NCBI RefSeq assembly: GCF_008370325.1 | Contig: NZ_VNIP01000013.1 | Location: forward strand, 1-64,000 | Length of the DNA stretch: 64,000 nt | Direction: 5' to 3' | Source of the DNA: Martinezella tropici | GTDB taxonomy: Bacteria; Pseudomonadota; Alphaproteobacteria; Rhizobiales; Rhizobiaceae | Program-made: the position numbers and the translations under genes | Notes under the pieces: generated by a model | The model's database searches: none | Seen by the model: only the letters and a program-made list of their open reading frames with translations | Told to the model about the DNA's origin: nothing | Shown: piece after piece, positions 26,052 through 34,362 of the stretch | Layout: each line of letters starts with the position of its first letter | How positions within the stretch are numbered: position 1 is the first letter of the stretch

Positions 26052-26972
26052 ATGTCTGATACGTTCACACACTACCGCACCTTCGTTCGCGTCGTTGAGA
26101 CCGGCTCTTTTACCTCCGTCGCTCGCGAGTACAACACCTCGCAGCCGACGATTTCTCGTCATATTGCCGTCCTCGAAGATCATCTGGGCTGCCTTTTGTT
26201 TCAACGTACAACAAGGGCACTGACGCTCACCGACGACGGGCGCGTCTTCTACGAATATGCCCGCCGCACGCTTGAGGCTGCCGCGGAGGCTGAGAGCACT
26301 GTCGGACGTCGAAAAGGAACGCCAACCGGGATGTTGAAGTTAGCGTGCTCTGGGGTCTTCGGCCGTCTGCACGTGATCCCCCGGCTGCCGCGGTTTCGCA
26401 CACTTTTCCCGCATGTACAGATAACGCTAATGATGGAAGACAGGTATTCCGACCTGGTCGAAGAGGGCATCGATCTGGCTATCCGCATCGGCGAAGTCGG
26501 CGACACCTCCTTGGTTGTCCGGAAGATCGGAAGCTCGCAATTTTCTGTGGTCGCCACTCCAGAGTATCTGGCCGGTCGTCAAATACCGCTGCACCCGGTA
26601 GAGTTGCTCGGCCACGACTGCATCGTTTATCACCGAACCATGACGGGGCCGAAGTGGAGCTTCATCGGTCCAGATGGGCCGTTCTCAATCACTGCGGGCG
26701 GTCCGATATACGTCAACACGACAGAGGCGGTTCGCGAAGCGGTTCTTCAGGGCTTAGGGATAGGGCAGGTCCCCACTTGGCATTTCATCGACGGGGAAAT
26801 TGAGAATGGTCAACTTCGGGTTCTTCTCCGAGGGTTCGAAACTTCACCTTTGCCGATAAGTGCCGTCTATCCGTCCCGCCGGTACTTGCCGCATAAGGTG
26901 CGCGCGGCAATCGATTTCTTTGCTTCGGAATTTGACGCAGATCCTAGGCTGCGGGCGAGGCGACAAGATTGA
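26052..26972 (+). CDS. LysR-family transcriptional regulator
   Basis: The 306-residue product has a helix-turn-helix at residues 5-62 (FVRVVETGSFTSVAREYNTS, then QPTISRHIAVLEDHLGCLLFQR) and an effector-binding domain starting GMLKLACSGVFGRLHVIPRL. It belongs to the same broad group as the regulators at 6990 and 22363. The divergent AhpD-like gene 118 nt away is the probable target. No special operator is obvious in the spacer. Confidence 0.87.
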   Translation: MSDTFTHYRTFVRVVETGSFTSVAREYNTSQPTISRHIAVLEDHLGCLLFQRTTRALTLTDDGRVFYEYARRTLEAAAEAESTVGRRKGTPTGMLKLACSGVFGRLHVIPRLPRFRTLFPHVQITLMMEDRYSDLVEEGIDLAIRIGEVGDTSLVVRKIGSSQFSVVATPEYLAGRQIPLHPVELLGHDCIVYHRTMTGPKWSFIGPDGPFSITAGGPIYVNTTEAVREAVLQGLGIGQVPTWHFIDGEIENGQLRVLLRGFETSPLPISAVYPSRRYLPHKVRAAIDFFASEFDADPRLRARRQD

Positions 26973-27055
26973 CACATTTCTCCGCTTCACCGAGAGGGTT
27001 GTTTAGATGGATTTGAGCAGCGTTTTGCGTAACGTGCCCATATGCGCGCGCATCG

Positions 27056-27274
27056 TCAGATCAGAGGAGAGATCGAGTACCTGGCGCGTGCGGCCATGGG
27101 AAAGTCAGACTGAATTTCTCCCTCATTGATCGCGTAGCAGAAGCGGCGTTCCACCGGCGCCGCGCCGGCAGCTAAGGCATCCTTGAGGAACTGCGTGACC
27201 TCAGCGTGTCCGCGATCGGGTCTGAACCAAGGGTGGCAACGAACGCTCGCTCCCGTTTTCTTGATCGCAGTCAT
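27056..27274 (-). CDS. Small hypothetical protein
   Basis: A 72-codon frame with a strong ribosome site (GAGGAAAGG before the ATG at 27274). The product starts MTAIKKTGASVRCHPWFRPD and contains FLKDALAAGAAPVERRFCYA. No family is recognised and no transmembrane segment is present. It is isolated between a LysR gene and an esterase gene and could be a remnant. Support is moderate because coding-like composition and the ribosome site agree. Confidence 0.4.
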   Translation of the reverse strand: MTAIKKTGASVRCHPWFRPDRGHAEVTQFLKDALAAGAAPVERRFCYAINEGEIQSDFPMAARARYSISPLI

Positions 27275-27366
27275 CCTTTCCTCTCGCCAATTTGATGAGG
27301 CAGGAAATTGCTCTCCATGACGCGCTGCGTTAGGTGGCTGATGGATCAACAGAGGTTTTCCGTCCC

Positions 27367-28176
27367 ATGCTATCGCGTCTTTCTACCGTTGTTCTACTTC
27401 TACTCGCCATGCCGTCCGTCACCGTTGCCAGTGTCGCTTGTGGCGGCAATGTCGCATGCCTAGTAGCAGGTGGAAACTATCGGATCGAGTTGCCCAAGGA
27501 GGGTAATGTGAAGGGCATGTATGTGTATTTTCACGGTTACAAAAGTTCGGCGGAGCTGCAGATGCAGCAACGTTCGCTTGTCGACATGACCCTCTCGCAT
27601 CACCTCGCCTTCGTCGCGGTGGACGGAATCGATGGCAGTTGGTCGTTTCCCCACAGCGCTCGTCCCGGACGGAACGAAAGGACTTTTGTCGCCGATGTTC
27701 TCGATGATCTGCGACAACGCTATGGTTTTACGCCTGATAGAACCGTCATCGGAGGTTTTTCCATCGGCGCCTCGATGGCCTGGTACACGGCTTGCCAGCA
27801 AGGGGACAAGGCAGTCGCCATGATCACCTTCTCTGGCGTCTTCTGGGACCCGCTTCCAAAGGCCGAGGATTGTGTCGCGAATGTTCCACCGATCATCCAC
27901 TTTCACGGCACCGCCGACCAGACCTTTCCATTGGCCGGCCGCGCCCTTGGCGCAAGCTTTCACCAGGGAAACGCCTTTGACAGCATGGCGATCCTGCGTT
28001 CACGCGCCAAATGTGATGTAAAGAATGCGAAGACAATCACGCTCGACGGCATCAAGTGCGACGATGTCCCCGGCTGCATCCGGGGAGACAGCATCATGTG
28101 CATTCACAATGGCGGCCACGAGGCCCGCGCCGACATGCTCGATGCTGGTTTGACAGCCATTGGCTTTCCACGCTGA
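27367..28176 (+). CDS. Secreted esterase, polyhydroxybutyrate-depolymerase-like
   Basis: The 269-residue precursor has a signal peptide (about 1-21, ending TVAS) and an alpha/beta hydrolase core: MYVYFHGYKSSAEL with the oxyanion His-Gly, FVAVDGIDGSWSF, nucleophile elbow GGFSIGAS (Ser132), HFHGTADQTFPL with the Asp, and NGGHEARAD with the His. It resembles LpqC/PHB-depolymerase-type secreted esterases that cleave feruloyl, acetyl or hydroxyalkanoate esters. Several Cys suggest disulfides. The actual substrate is unknown. Confidence 0.8.
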   Translation: MLSRLSTVVLLLLAMPSVTVASVACGGNVACLVAGGNYRIELPKEGNVKGMYVYFHGYKSSAELQMQQRSLVDMTLSHHLAFVAVDGIDGSWSFPHSARPGRNERTFVADVLDDLRQRYGFTPDRTVIGGFSIGASMAWYTACQQGDKAVAMITFSGVFWDPLPKAEDCVANVPPIIHFHGTADQTFPLAGRALGASFHQGNAFDSMAILRSRAKCDVKNAKTITLDGIKCDDVPGCIRGDSIMCIHNGGHEARADMLDAGLTAIGFPR

Positions 28177-28207
28177 TGGTATTCCCGAAAATTAGCTGAA
28201 GCTCTTT

Positions 28208-28233
28208 GTAACAACCGGGCAGCACCTTGCGAA
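28208..28233 (+). promoter_or_regulatory. ECF-type promoter GTAACA-N16-CGAA
   Basis: GTAACA at 28208-28213 and CGAA at 28230-28233 are separated by exactly 16 bases. This is the element found upstream of the sigma gene itself (54832). It lies 78 nt before the start of the unknown gene at 28312. Confidence 0.75.
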
Positions 28234-28311
28234 CTAGGAGGCAGCAAGTGTTCAGCCTTGGCGAAGTTCGTCCCGGACGTTCGGTCCAACCGTTACAAAG
28301 GAAACTTGATC

Positions 28312-28857
28312 ATGCTGCATTCTATCGTATGTCCCAGCATCGGCCATTCCATCATTCATCACTTCGGAGAAGGTGCGGCTGTCTGGGGGCAAGTAATCAC
28401 ACCAAGCATCGCGCACCTTATTCAGTCCCAGCGCGAACTCCCGATTGATTTCTCTCGTGTCCGCCCCGGTATTGTCTTCGAAGTCGAGACCGCCGCCGCG
28501 ATGCTGCCACATGTCATCGATGCTTCGACATTGCGGCTTCATGTCGGGGCGACTCCATTTCGCCACACGGCCGGTCGGCCGTACGCGACGATCGAATCCG
28601 TTGTACGCATTGATGTCGGCGGCGACTGCACCCTTAAGGTCTGGGGACGCGCTACGGCAGAGGATCGGCTGCTGCAGGAGCAATCTCGTACCCGCGATGC
28701 CGCCTCGACAATACCGGTTATCTTTACCGTGACATTCTGGGAGATCTCACGGGCAAGCGATAGCAGCTTCGACCAACTGCGGCGCGAATCTGCCGATAAG
28801 GATCGCGAGATTCAGCGGCTTCGGTCTCAAGTCACGCTCGCAATGTGTTCGCAGTAG
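28312..28857 (+). CDS. Hypothetical protein with C-terminal coiled coil
   Basis: The frame allows a 181-residue protein beginning MLHSIVCPSIGHSIIHHFGE, with GGAAAC before the ATG. The body is rich in beta-type hydrophobic alternation (GIVFEVETAAAMLPHV, TIESVVRIDV). The tail, SFDQLRRESADKDREIQRLRS, is a predicted coiled coil. I know no family. An overlapping minus-strand frame exists, but the plus-strand reading is favoured because an ECF-type promoter element lies 78 nt upstream in this orientation. It could be a regulon-specific protein of new function. Confidence 0.55.
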   Translation: MLHSIVCPSIGHSIIHHFGEGAAVWGQVITPSIAHLIQSQRELPIDFSRVRPGIVFEVETAAAMLPHVIDASTLRLHVGATPFRHTAGRPYATIESVVRIDVGGDCTLKVWGRATAEDRLLQEQSRTRDAASTIPVIFTVTFWEISRASDSSFDQLRRESADKDREIQRLRSQVTLAMCSQ

Positions 28858-28899
28858 CGCCTCTGCACAGAACGCACGAACTCGTGAACGGTGCGAGAT

Positions 28900-28925
28900 G
28901 TAACGACCGACAGATAAGCTGCGTA
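28900..28925 (+). promoter_or_regulatory. ECF-type promoter GTAACG-N16-CGTA
   Basis: GTAACG (28900-28905) and CGTA (28922-28925) have a 16-base spacer. The element is 36 nt before the YHS-protein gene and would drive the whole YHS-dsbD-dsbA operon. Confidence 0.8.
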
Positions 28926-28961
28926 TCGGGGTCGTTCGTCTCAACCGCAAAGGAAAAGACC

Positions 28962-29423
28962 ATGACTTTCATCCCGCGAATTGTGCCCATTGCGGCGGCT
29001 ACTGTTCTTGCATTGTCGTCGGCGTCGATCGCCTTCGCCGACGAAATTTATGTAACCAATGGCGTCGCCATCAACGGTTACGACCCCGTTGCCTACTTCA
29101 CCGATCACAAGCCGGTTAAGGGCACGCAGGAATTCTCGACCTCCTACAAGGATGCGACGTTCTATTTTGCTTCAGCGTCGCATCGTGATGCATTCGCGAA
29201 GGATCCGGAACATTACGCTCCCCAATATGGCGGATACTGCGCCTACGGGACCGCTGAGGGCCACAAAGCTCCTACCCAGCCGCAGGCCTTCACGGTCGTC
29301 GATGACAAACTCTATCTCAACTACAACGACAAAGTTCTCGGAACCTGGCGCTCGGATATCAGCGGCTACATCAAAAAGGCAAATACCAACTGGGACGCGG
29401 TGAGAGCGCAGCCTGCTCCATGA
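28962..29423 (+). CDS. Secreted YHS-domain protein
   Basis: The 153-residue precursor has a signal peptide (MTFIPRIVPIAAATVLALSS ... AFA). The mature part has the YHS-type fold seen in metal-binding subunits: INGYDPVAYFTDHKPVKGTQ, ATFYFASASHRDAFAKDPE, and YAPQYGGYCAYGTAEGHKAP with a conserved Cys. YHS proteins are linked to heavy-metal and copper handling. It is the first gene of a five-gene operon (YHS, unknown, dsbD, dsbA-like, DUF1684) under an ECF-type promoter, which points to periplasmic metal/thiol stress. Confidence 0.87.
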   Translation: MTFIPRIVPIAAATVLALSSASIAFADEIYVTNGVAINGYDPVAYFTDHKPVKGTQEFSTSYKDATFYFASASHRDAFAKDPEHYAPQYGGYCAYGTAEGHKAPTQPQAFTVVDDKLYLNYNDKVLGTWRSDISGYIKKANTNWDAVRAQPAP

Positions 29424-29734
29424 CTGACGCTTTCACCAAGAGCCGCCTGCCCAAGTTTCTGGGCGGGCGGGACGCTGAAGCTATTTTGGGATCCCAAAGC
29501 ATGATCAATCCACCTCGTATTTCGCATCACCATTCGAACCGACTTCGCGAGTGTCAAAGGTCGGTGGTGACCGATCTTAACGCCCTCATCGATGCTGCGA
29601 CCGCCATTGGCTGGGACAGGCAGGAGGTTATTGCCGGTCTCGCCGATCTCTTGGACACCGAACCTTCGGATGCGGATAGCTTGCTGCGGGCAATGGCCGG
29701 CTATGTTGGTCAGCCGACGCGACACGTCGCATAA
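29420..29734 (+). CDS. Hypothetical protein of the YHS operon
   Basis: The 104-residue product overlaps the YHS gene by 4 nt (ATGA), which supports its reality. The C-terminal half is helical (VTDLNALIDAATAIGWDRQE, then VIAGLADLLDTEPSDAD). It has no signal peptide, transmembrane segment or recognised domain, so it should be cytoplasmic. Role unknown; its position suggests a helper of the envelope redox operon. Confidence 0.65.
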   Translation: MTDAFTKSRLPKFLGGRDAEAILGSQSMINPPRISHHHSNRLRECQRSVVTDLNALIDAATAIGWDRQEVIAGLADLLDTEPSDADSLLRAMAGYVGQPTRHVA

Positions 29735-29766
29735 CCCCTCGTATTTTTGTGTTCTATGAGCAAGGC

Positions 29767-31597
29767 ATGCGCTCCCTAGCCTCTATCTTCTTTCTCATTT
29801 CTGTCGCCGGCTCGGTGTCCGCGGCCGAGACGCCGCTTGCGATGAACGATGCGTTCAAGTTTTCGGTAGATCGGACGAATAGCGGTGGCATTCATATGCA
29901 TTGGGAAATGCCGCCAGGATACTATCTATACCGGCAGTACCTTTCTGCCAAAGCCTCCGACGGTAGCCCCATTCAATTGCTGACCATGCCGGGTATCGAA
30001 AGAGACGACCCCAATTTCGGCAAGTCGGAAGTCTACTTTGATCGCGCCGATGCGGAAATCGGTTCTGTCAGTTCCGCAGTGACCGTCACCTATCAGGGGT
30101 GCCAGGAGCACGGTCTCTGCTATCCTCCCGCTCGACGTGCCATCGATCCTGGAACGCTAGCGGTCTCTGAAGAGCCTGTGTTTTCTCCGCCGACAGGCGG
30201 ACACTCGGCATGGTCCAAGACCGCACCAGCAGACAAAACAAACGATACACAAACATCCGCGAGCGTCGCACCCGTGACAGCAGCGGCGGGTCAGGACGAT
30301 ATCGTCGGTGGCCTGCTGTCACGCGGCGGTGTTCCGCTTCTTCTTGTCACGTACGTCGCGTTTGGCTTCCTCTTGGCGTTTACGCCGTGTGTCTTCCCGC
30401 TTTATCCGATCCTTGCCGCCACGCTCGCGCGAGAAGGAGAAAAGCTGAATGTGCGACGCGGCTTCGTTCTGTCTGCAAGTTATGCAATCGCACTCGCCTC
30501 AGCGTTCGCGATTTTCGGGGCGGCGGCGGCCTGGACGGGAAAAAATCTGCAGATCGCCCTGCAATCACCAATCACGACTGGCGCCGTTAGCGTCACTTTT
30601 CGCCCTCCTGGCGCTGTCGATGTTTGGACTGTATGAACTACAACTTCCCTCGGCATGGGTGGCAGGTCTTAGCCGCTTCGGCAAGCGAGGCGGTGGCTCG
30701 GTTGGGTCGGCTGCGGTGCTTGGATTCTCTTCCGCGTTCATCATAGGTCCATGCGTGACGGCGCCACTTGCGGGGGCGCTGCTCTACGTTGCTCGCACCG
30801 GAGATATCGCTCTCGGGGCAGGCCTGCTGTTTGCGCTCGGACTTGGCAAAGGTATTCCGCTGATCATTTTCGGGACCGCCGGCGGTCAGGCTCTGCCGCG
30901 AGCGGGAGCATGGATGAGCTCCGTCAAGCATGTCTTCGGCTTTGTTTTTTTCGCATTTGCGATCTGGATGGCGGAGCCGGTGATTCCCGAATGGTTGCCT
31001 CTTGGTCTCTGGGGTGTCTGGGCTATGGCGATTGCAGTTTTCCTGGGGGCGTTTGATGTTACAAAGGGTCGCAGCACGCCGATGCGAATGGGCCTGCAGG
31101 CACTGGGTCTGATCGCGGCCGTCTATGCTGTGATACTCATCGTCGGCCTCGCGGCCGGTTCCATCGATCCGGTACGACCGCTCAACGGGCTTGGCGGCGT
31201 GCAAACCGTCTCTCGGACAAACCCGGAAGCGCGGATGGCACTGCTTACTTCAAGGTCGCAGCTCAGTGCTGAGCTCGATGCGGCGCGTTCGGACGGAAAG
31301 GCGAGCCTTGTCTATTTCACCGCCGATTGGTGCGTGAGTTGCCGCTCGATCGATCGCAATGTTTTTTCCCAGAAGAAGATTGCTGATGCCCTCACGCCGC
31401 TGAAGACGTTCAAAGTCGACCTTACGAATATCGGTGCCGATCAGCGCGATCTGATGCGTGCACTAGACGTCGTCGGACCGCCGACGATGATTTTCTTCCG
31501 CGCGGATCAACGGGAAGCAAAAGCTGGCCGACTAGTCGGCGAATTCGGCGCCGATCAAGTCTTGAAGGCAGTTTCGGTCGCGGGTGCCGGCACCTAG
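29767..31597 (+). pseudogene. dsbD: DsbD thiol:disulfide interchange protein, frameshifted
   Basis: Two overlapping frames together give a complete DsbD. Frame one (29767 to about 30595) has a signal peptide, the periplasmic alpha domain with C112/C118 (GCQEHGLCYP), and the first membrane segments with the channel Cys in FTPCVFPLYPI. The continuation from about 30592, in the next frame (stop at 31597), has FALLALSMFGLYELQLPSAW, the second channel Cys in IIGPCVTAPLAG, and the C-terminal thioredoxin domain FTADWCVSCRSID. A one-base insertion or two-base loss near 30590-30597 breaks the gene. All functional Cys pairs are otherwise intact, so the break is recent, a sequencing error, or a frameshift site. 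Confidence 0.85.
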
Positions 31598-31633
31598 TCG
31601 CACGGTCGTCAAATTCGAGAATAGGAGAAGGAT

Positions 31634-32245
31634 ATGTTCAATCGCAGGCAATTTCTGTCGGTCGTGGCTGGCAGCACTCTTGCATCCACCCTGCCAGTAA
31701 GGTCCGGCTTTGCCGCCCAGCTGACACAGAAGGAAGTGTTTCGCGATCCCGATGCTCCGGTTCTCGGGAATCTGAAAGGTGACGTGACGATCGTTGAGTT
31801 TTTCGACTATCAATGTCCCTATTGCAAAAAGAGTCATCCGGACGTCAAGGCAGCCGTTGCCGAAGATGGCAATGTCCGGCTGGTCATGAAGGATTGGCCT
31901 GTGTTCGGCGACGCATCCGTATTTGCGTCGCAAGCCGTGCTCGGCGCAAACGAGATCGGCGCCTACGAAAAAGCCATGGATGCGTTGATGGCAACGCCCG
32001 CCTCTCTGAGTGAAGACGATGTGAAAAGGCTTCTGACCACGGCAGGCCTCGATCTCTCAAAGATTGCAGAGGCTGTTCAACAGAACGACAAGAAGATCTC
32101 CGACCTTCTTACCCGAAATTATAATCAGGCAATGGCCTTTAATTTCGCTGGTACACCGTCCTTCGTTATTGGCACGGCAACCTATTCCGGTCTTCTCGGT
32201 AAGGATCAGCTTCATGATGCGATTAAACAGGCTCGCGCGACCTGA
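31634..32245 (+). CDS. DsbA-like periplasmic thiol oxidoreductase
   Basis: This 203-residue protein has a Tat-type signal (NRRQFLSVVAGSTLASTLPV) and a DsbA/Com1-type thioredoxin domain with the active-site CPYC (C61, C64 in FFDYQCPYCKKSHPD) and the cis-Pro region FAGTPSFVIG. It should oxidise or isomerise periplasmic disulfides, with DsbD as electron supplier. AGGAGAAGG precedes the ATG. As part of the YHS-dsbD operon it belongs to the proposed ECF regulon. Confidence 0.9.
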   Translation: MFNRRQFLSVVAGSTLASTLPVRSGFAAQLTQKEVFRDPDAPVLGNLKGDVTIVEFFDYQCPYCKKSHPDVKAAVAEDGNVRLVMKDWPVFGDASVFASQAVLGANEIGAYEKAMDALMATPASLSEDDVKRLLTTAGLDLSKIAEAVQQNDKKISDLLTRNYNQAMAFNFAGTPSFVIGTATYSGLLGKDQLHDAIKQARAT

Positions 32246-32278
32246 TCACAGATGAAACCCCGATATAGGAGGAATGAA

Positions 32279-32899
32279 TTGAAGGAGACTCAACAACTGT
32301 GGGAATGGCGCGAGAAGATCGCAAATCTCTACTACGAGGTACGTTCTAGCCCGGACGCGGTTGCTGCCTGGGGGCTTTGGTGCGACACCCGTTCGACCCT
32401 GTTTCGCGACCATCCTCAGTCGCCAATTGAACCGGCGGACCGCAAGGCGTTCGAAGGGCCGACTATATTTCCTTACGATCCCTCACTGCGTCTGACGGTG
32501 CAGCTTGCCCCAGTAACGTCGGAACGGATCACCGTCGCAACAGGAGCGGATGGTGACCTGTCGATGCATGCGTTCGCCCGCACAAGCGGGCTGGAGGCCA
32601 GATTGGGCGGCGAATTGACCCTTTACTGGATTGAGGGGTACGGCGGTGGCGTGTTCCTGCCGTTTGCCGACGCGACCTCGGGGACCGAGACGTACGGTGG
32701 TGGCCGATATCTCCTCGACACCATCAAGGGAGCAGATCTTGGGGTTGTCAGCCCAGACGGCACACTGGTGCTCGATTTCAACTTCTCCTATTTTCCTTCG
32801 TGCGCCTATTCGTCCCGCTATGTCTGCCCACTAGCGCCGTCGGGCAATCGACTGAAAGGCCCGGTGAGAGCCGGGGAACGGCTACCTATCTCGAAATGA
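32279..32899 (+). CDS. DUF1684 family protein
   Basis: The 206-residue product matches the DUF1684 pattern: LPFADATSGTETYGGGRYLL, then LVLDFNFSYFPSCAYSSRYV with CPLAPSGNRL at the end. Family members are found in many bacteria and their biochemical role is unknown. I choose the TTG at 32279, since AGGAGG ends 7 nt upstream, over an ATG at 32252 that lacks a ribosome site. It is the last gene of the YHS/dsbD operon. Confidence 0.85.
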   Translation: MKETQQLWEWREKIANLYYEVRSSPDAVAAWGLWCDTRSTLFRDHPQSPIEPADRKAFEGPTIFPYDPSLRLTVQLAPVTSERITVATGADGDLSMHAFARTSGLEARLGGELTLYWIEGYGGGVFLPFADATSGTETYGGGRYLLDTIKGADLGVVSPDGTLVLDFNFSYFPSCAYSSRYVCPLAPSGNRLKGPVRAGERLPISK

Positions 32900-33149
32900 G
32901 CAGTGCCGGCGCAGAGGTCTGAATCTTGGTAGTCGGCCAATCAACCGTTTTTGAAGTTTGGGCCGACAAGGAAGCTTATTCTACTGATATTCGAACGTTT
33001 GCGCCAAGCGGTGCTCCCATGTCCACACGTGGCGCGTTGGAGACATGGCAGCCCGTGCTTTTGGGCTAGAACAGCCGTCTCGTCAGGGCGGCAATCCTTA
33101 CGCTGAACGCCGTTCCTCCCATTCAACCTTGGTGTTCGCCCCCTTCAGG

Positions 33150-34355
33150 CTACCGGTTGTTTTCCAGATCCCATAGAAGGGCGAGGATGTCGTCGCGATC
33201 CTGATCGACATGCGGCGGCGCCCGGTCAAAGCGCACTGGGGTCGCTGACATCTTCAGCGGATTTCCGAGAAGCCGGAGAGGCGGTCCATCCTGCGTCGGC
33301 ACCTCCACCACCATCTCCCGTGCTAGCGTGTGCGCATTGGAAACGACTTGATCGATCGTTGCCACCCGGCCGGCGGGTACTTGAGCTGCGATAAGACGCC
33401 GTTCCCAGTTTCCCGCCGTGTCGGCGCGGAAGGCATTGGTTACCAGTTCATCCAGCGCGTCGATGTTGATGACCCTGTCGCGGTTGCGGGCAAACCGTTC
33501 GTCGTCGATAAGTTCAGGCGTCCCGATCACCGCGCAAAAGCGTGCAAATTGCTGATCATTGCCGACGGCAATCGCGATCTCCCCATTGGCGGTCGGGAAG
33601 GTCTGATAGGGCGCGATGTTGGGATGCCGGTTGCCGATGCGCCCTGGCACTTTGCCGGAAACGAGATGGTTCGTCGCCGCGTTGATCAGCCATGCCACCT
33701 GTGTGTCGTAGAGGGCGAGATCGATATACTGGCCCTCTCCGGTGTGATCGCGATGACGAAGGGCGGCGAGAATGCCGACGGTGGCATACATGCCGCACAT
33801 GACGTCGGCAATGCCAAGGCCGACCTTGACAGGACGACCGCCATTGGCGTCGCTGTCGCCGGTAATGCTCATGATCCCGCCCATGGCTTGGATCAGGAAA
33901 TCGTAGCCGGTGCGATCGGCATAAGGCCCGGTCTGGCCGAAGCCGGAAATCGCGCACCAGACGATATCCGGTTTGACCTTCCAGATGTCGTCGTAGCCGA
34001 GGCCGCGGCGGGCCAGATCTCCCGGCTTGTAGTTTTCGACGACGACATCGGAAATCGCCGCCAGCCGTTTGACGAGGGCTACCCCCTCGTCGGTGGCCAG
34101 ATCGACCGCGATCGATCGCTTGTTGCGGTTGGCGGAAAGAAAATATGCGCTGAGATCACTGTCGCTGCCGTCGGCATTCGGGACAAAGGGTGGACCCCAG
34201 CCACGCGTGTCATCACCATTGCCGGGCCGCTCGACCTTGATGACATCGGCTCCGAGATCGGCGAGAAGCTGTGTCGCTGTCGGACCGGCAAGGATACGGG
34301 AGAGATCGAGGACACGCAGACCTGCTAGACTGGCGGGTTTCTGATGATCGGGCAT
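33150..34355 (-). CDS. CaiB/BaiF family CoA-transferase
   Basis: This 401-residue class-III CoA-transferase has the N-terminal LAGLRVLDLSRILAGPTATQ, LADLGADVIKVERPGNGDDT and RNKRSIAVDL blocks. The conserved catalytic Asp is D184 (GLGIADVMCGMYAT), followed by HTGEGQYIDLALYD. Relatives move CoA between formate/oxalate, carnitine or mesaconate-type acids; the substrate here cannot be told. It is the last gene of the operon led by the TTC38 gene (39050). The nearby TPP enzyme makes an acyl-CoA or 2-oxoacid pathway plausible. Confidence 0.88.
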   Translation of the reverse strand: MPDHQKPASLAGLRVLDLSRILAGPTATQLLADLGADVIKVERPGNGDDTRGWGPPFVPNADGSDSDLSAYFLSANRNKRSIAVDLATDEGVALVKRLAAISDVVVENYKPGDLARRGLGYDDIWKVKPDIVWCAISGFGQTGPYADRTGYDFLIQAMGGIMSITGDSDANGGRPVKVGLGIADVMCGMYATVGILAALRHRDHTGEGQYIDLALYDTQVAWLINAATNHLVSGKVPGRIGNRHPNIAPYQTFPTANGEIAIAVGNDQQFARFCAVIGTPELIDDERFARNRDRVINIDALDELVTNAFRADTAGNWERRLIAAQVPAGRVATIDQVVSNAHTLAREMVVEVPTQDGPPLRLLGNPLKMSATPVRFDRAPPHVDQDRDDILALLWDLENNR

Positions 34356-34362
34356 TGATGCC

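Noticed and set aside
27014..27040. GTAACG near 27014 as a regulon promoter
   Set aside because: The N16 position reads CATC and no gene starts suitably downstream.
28252..28683. Minus-strand frame opposite the unknown gene at 28312
   Set aside because: The ECF-type promoter and a ribosome site support the plus-strand gene; the minus frame has neither.
32941..33126. Minus-strand frame of 61 codons between DUF1684 and the CoA-transferase
   Set aside because: No ribosome site and no similarity; it is a short spacer frame.
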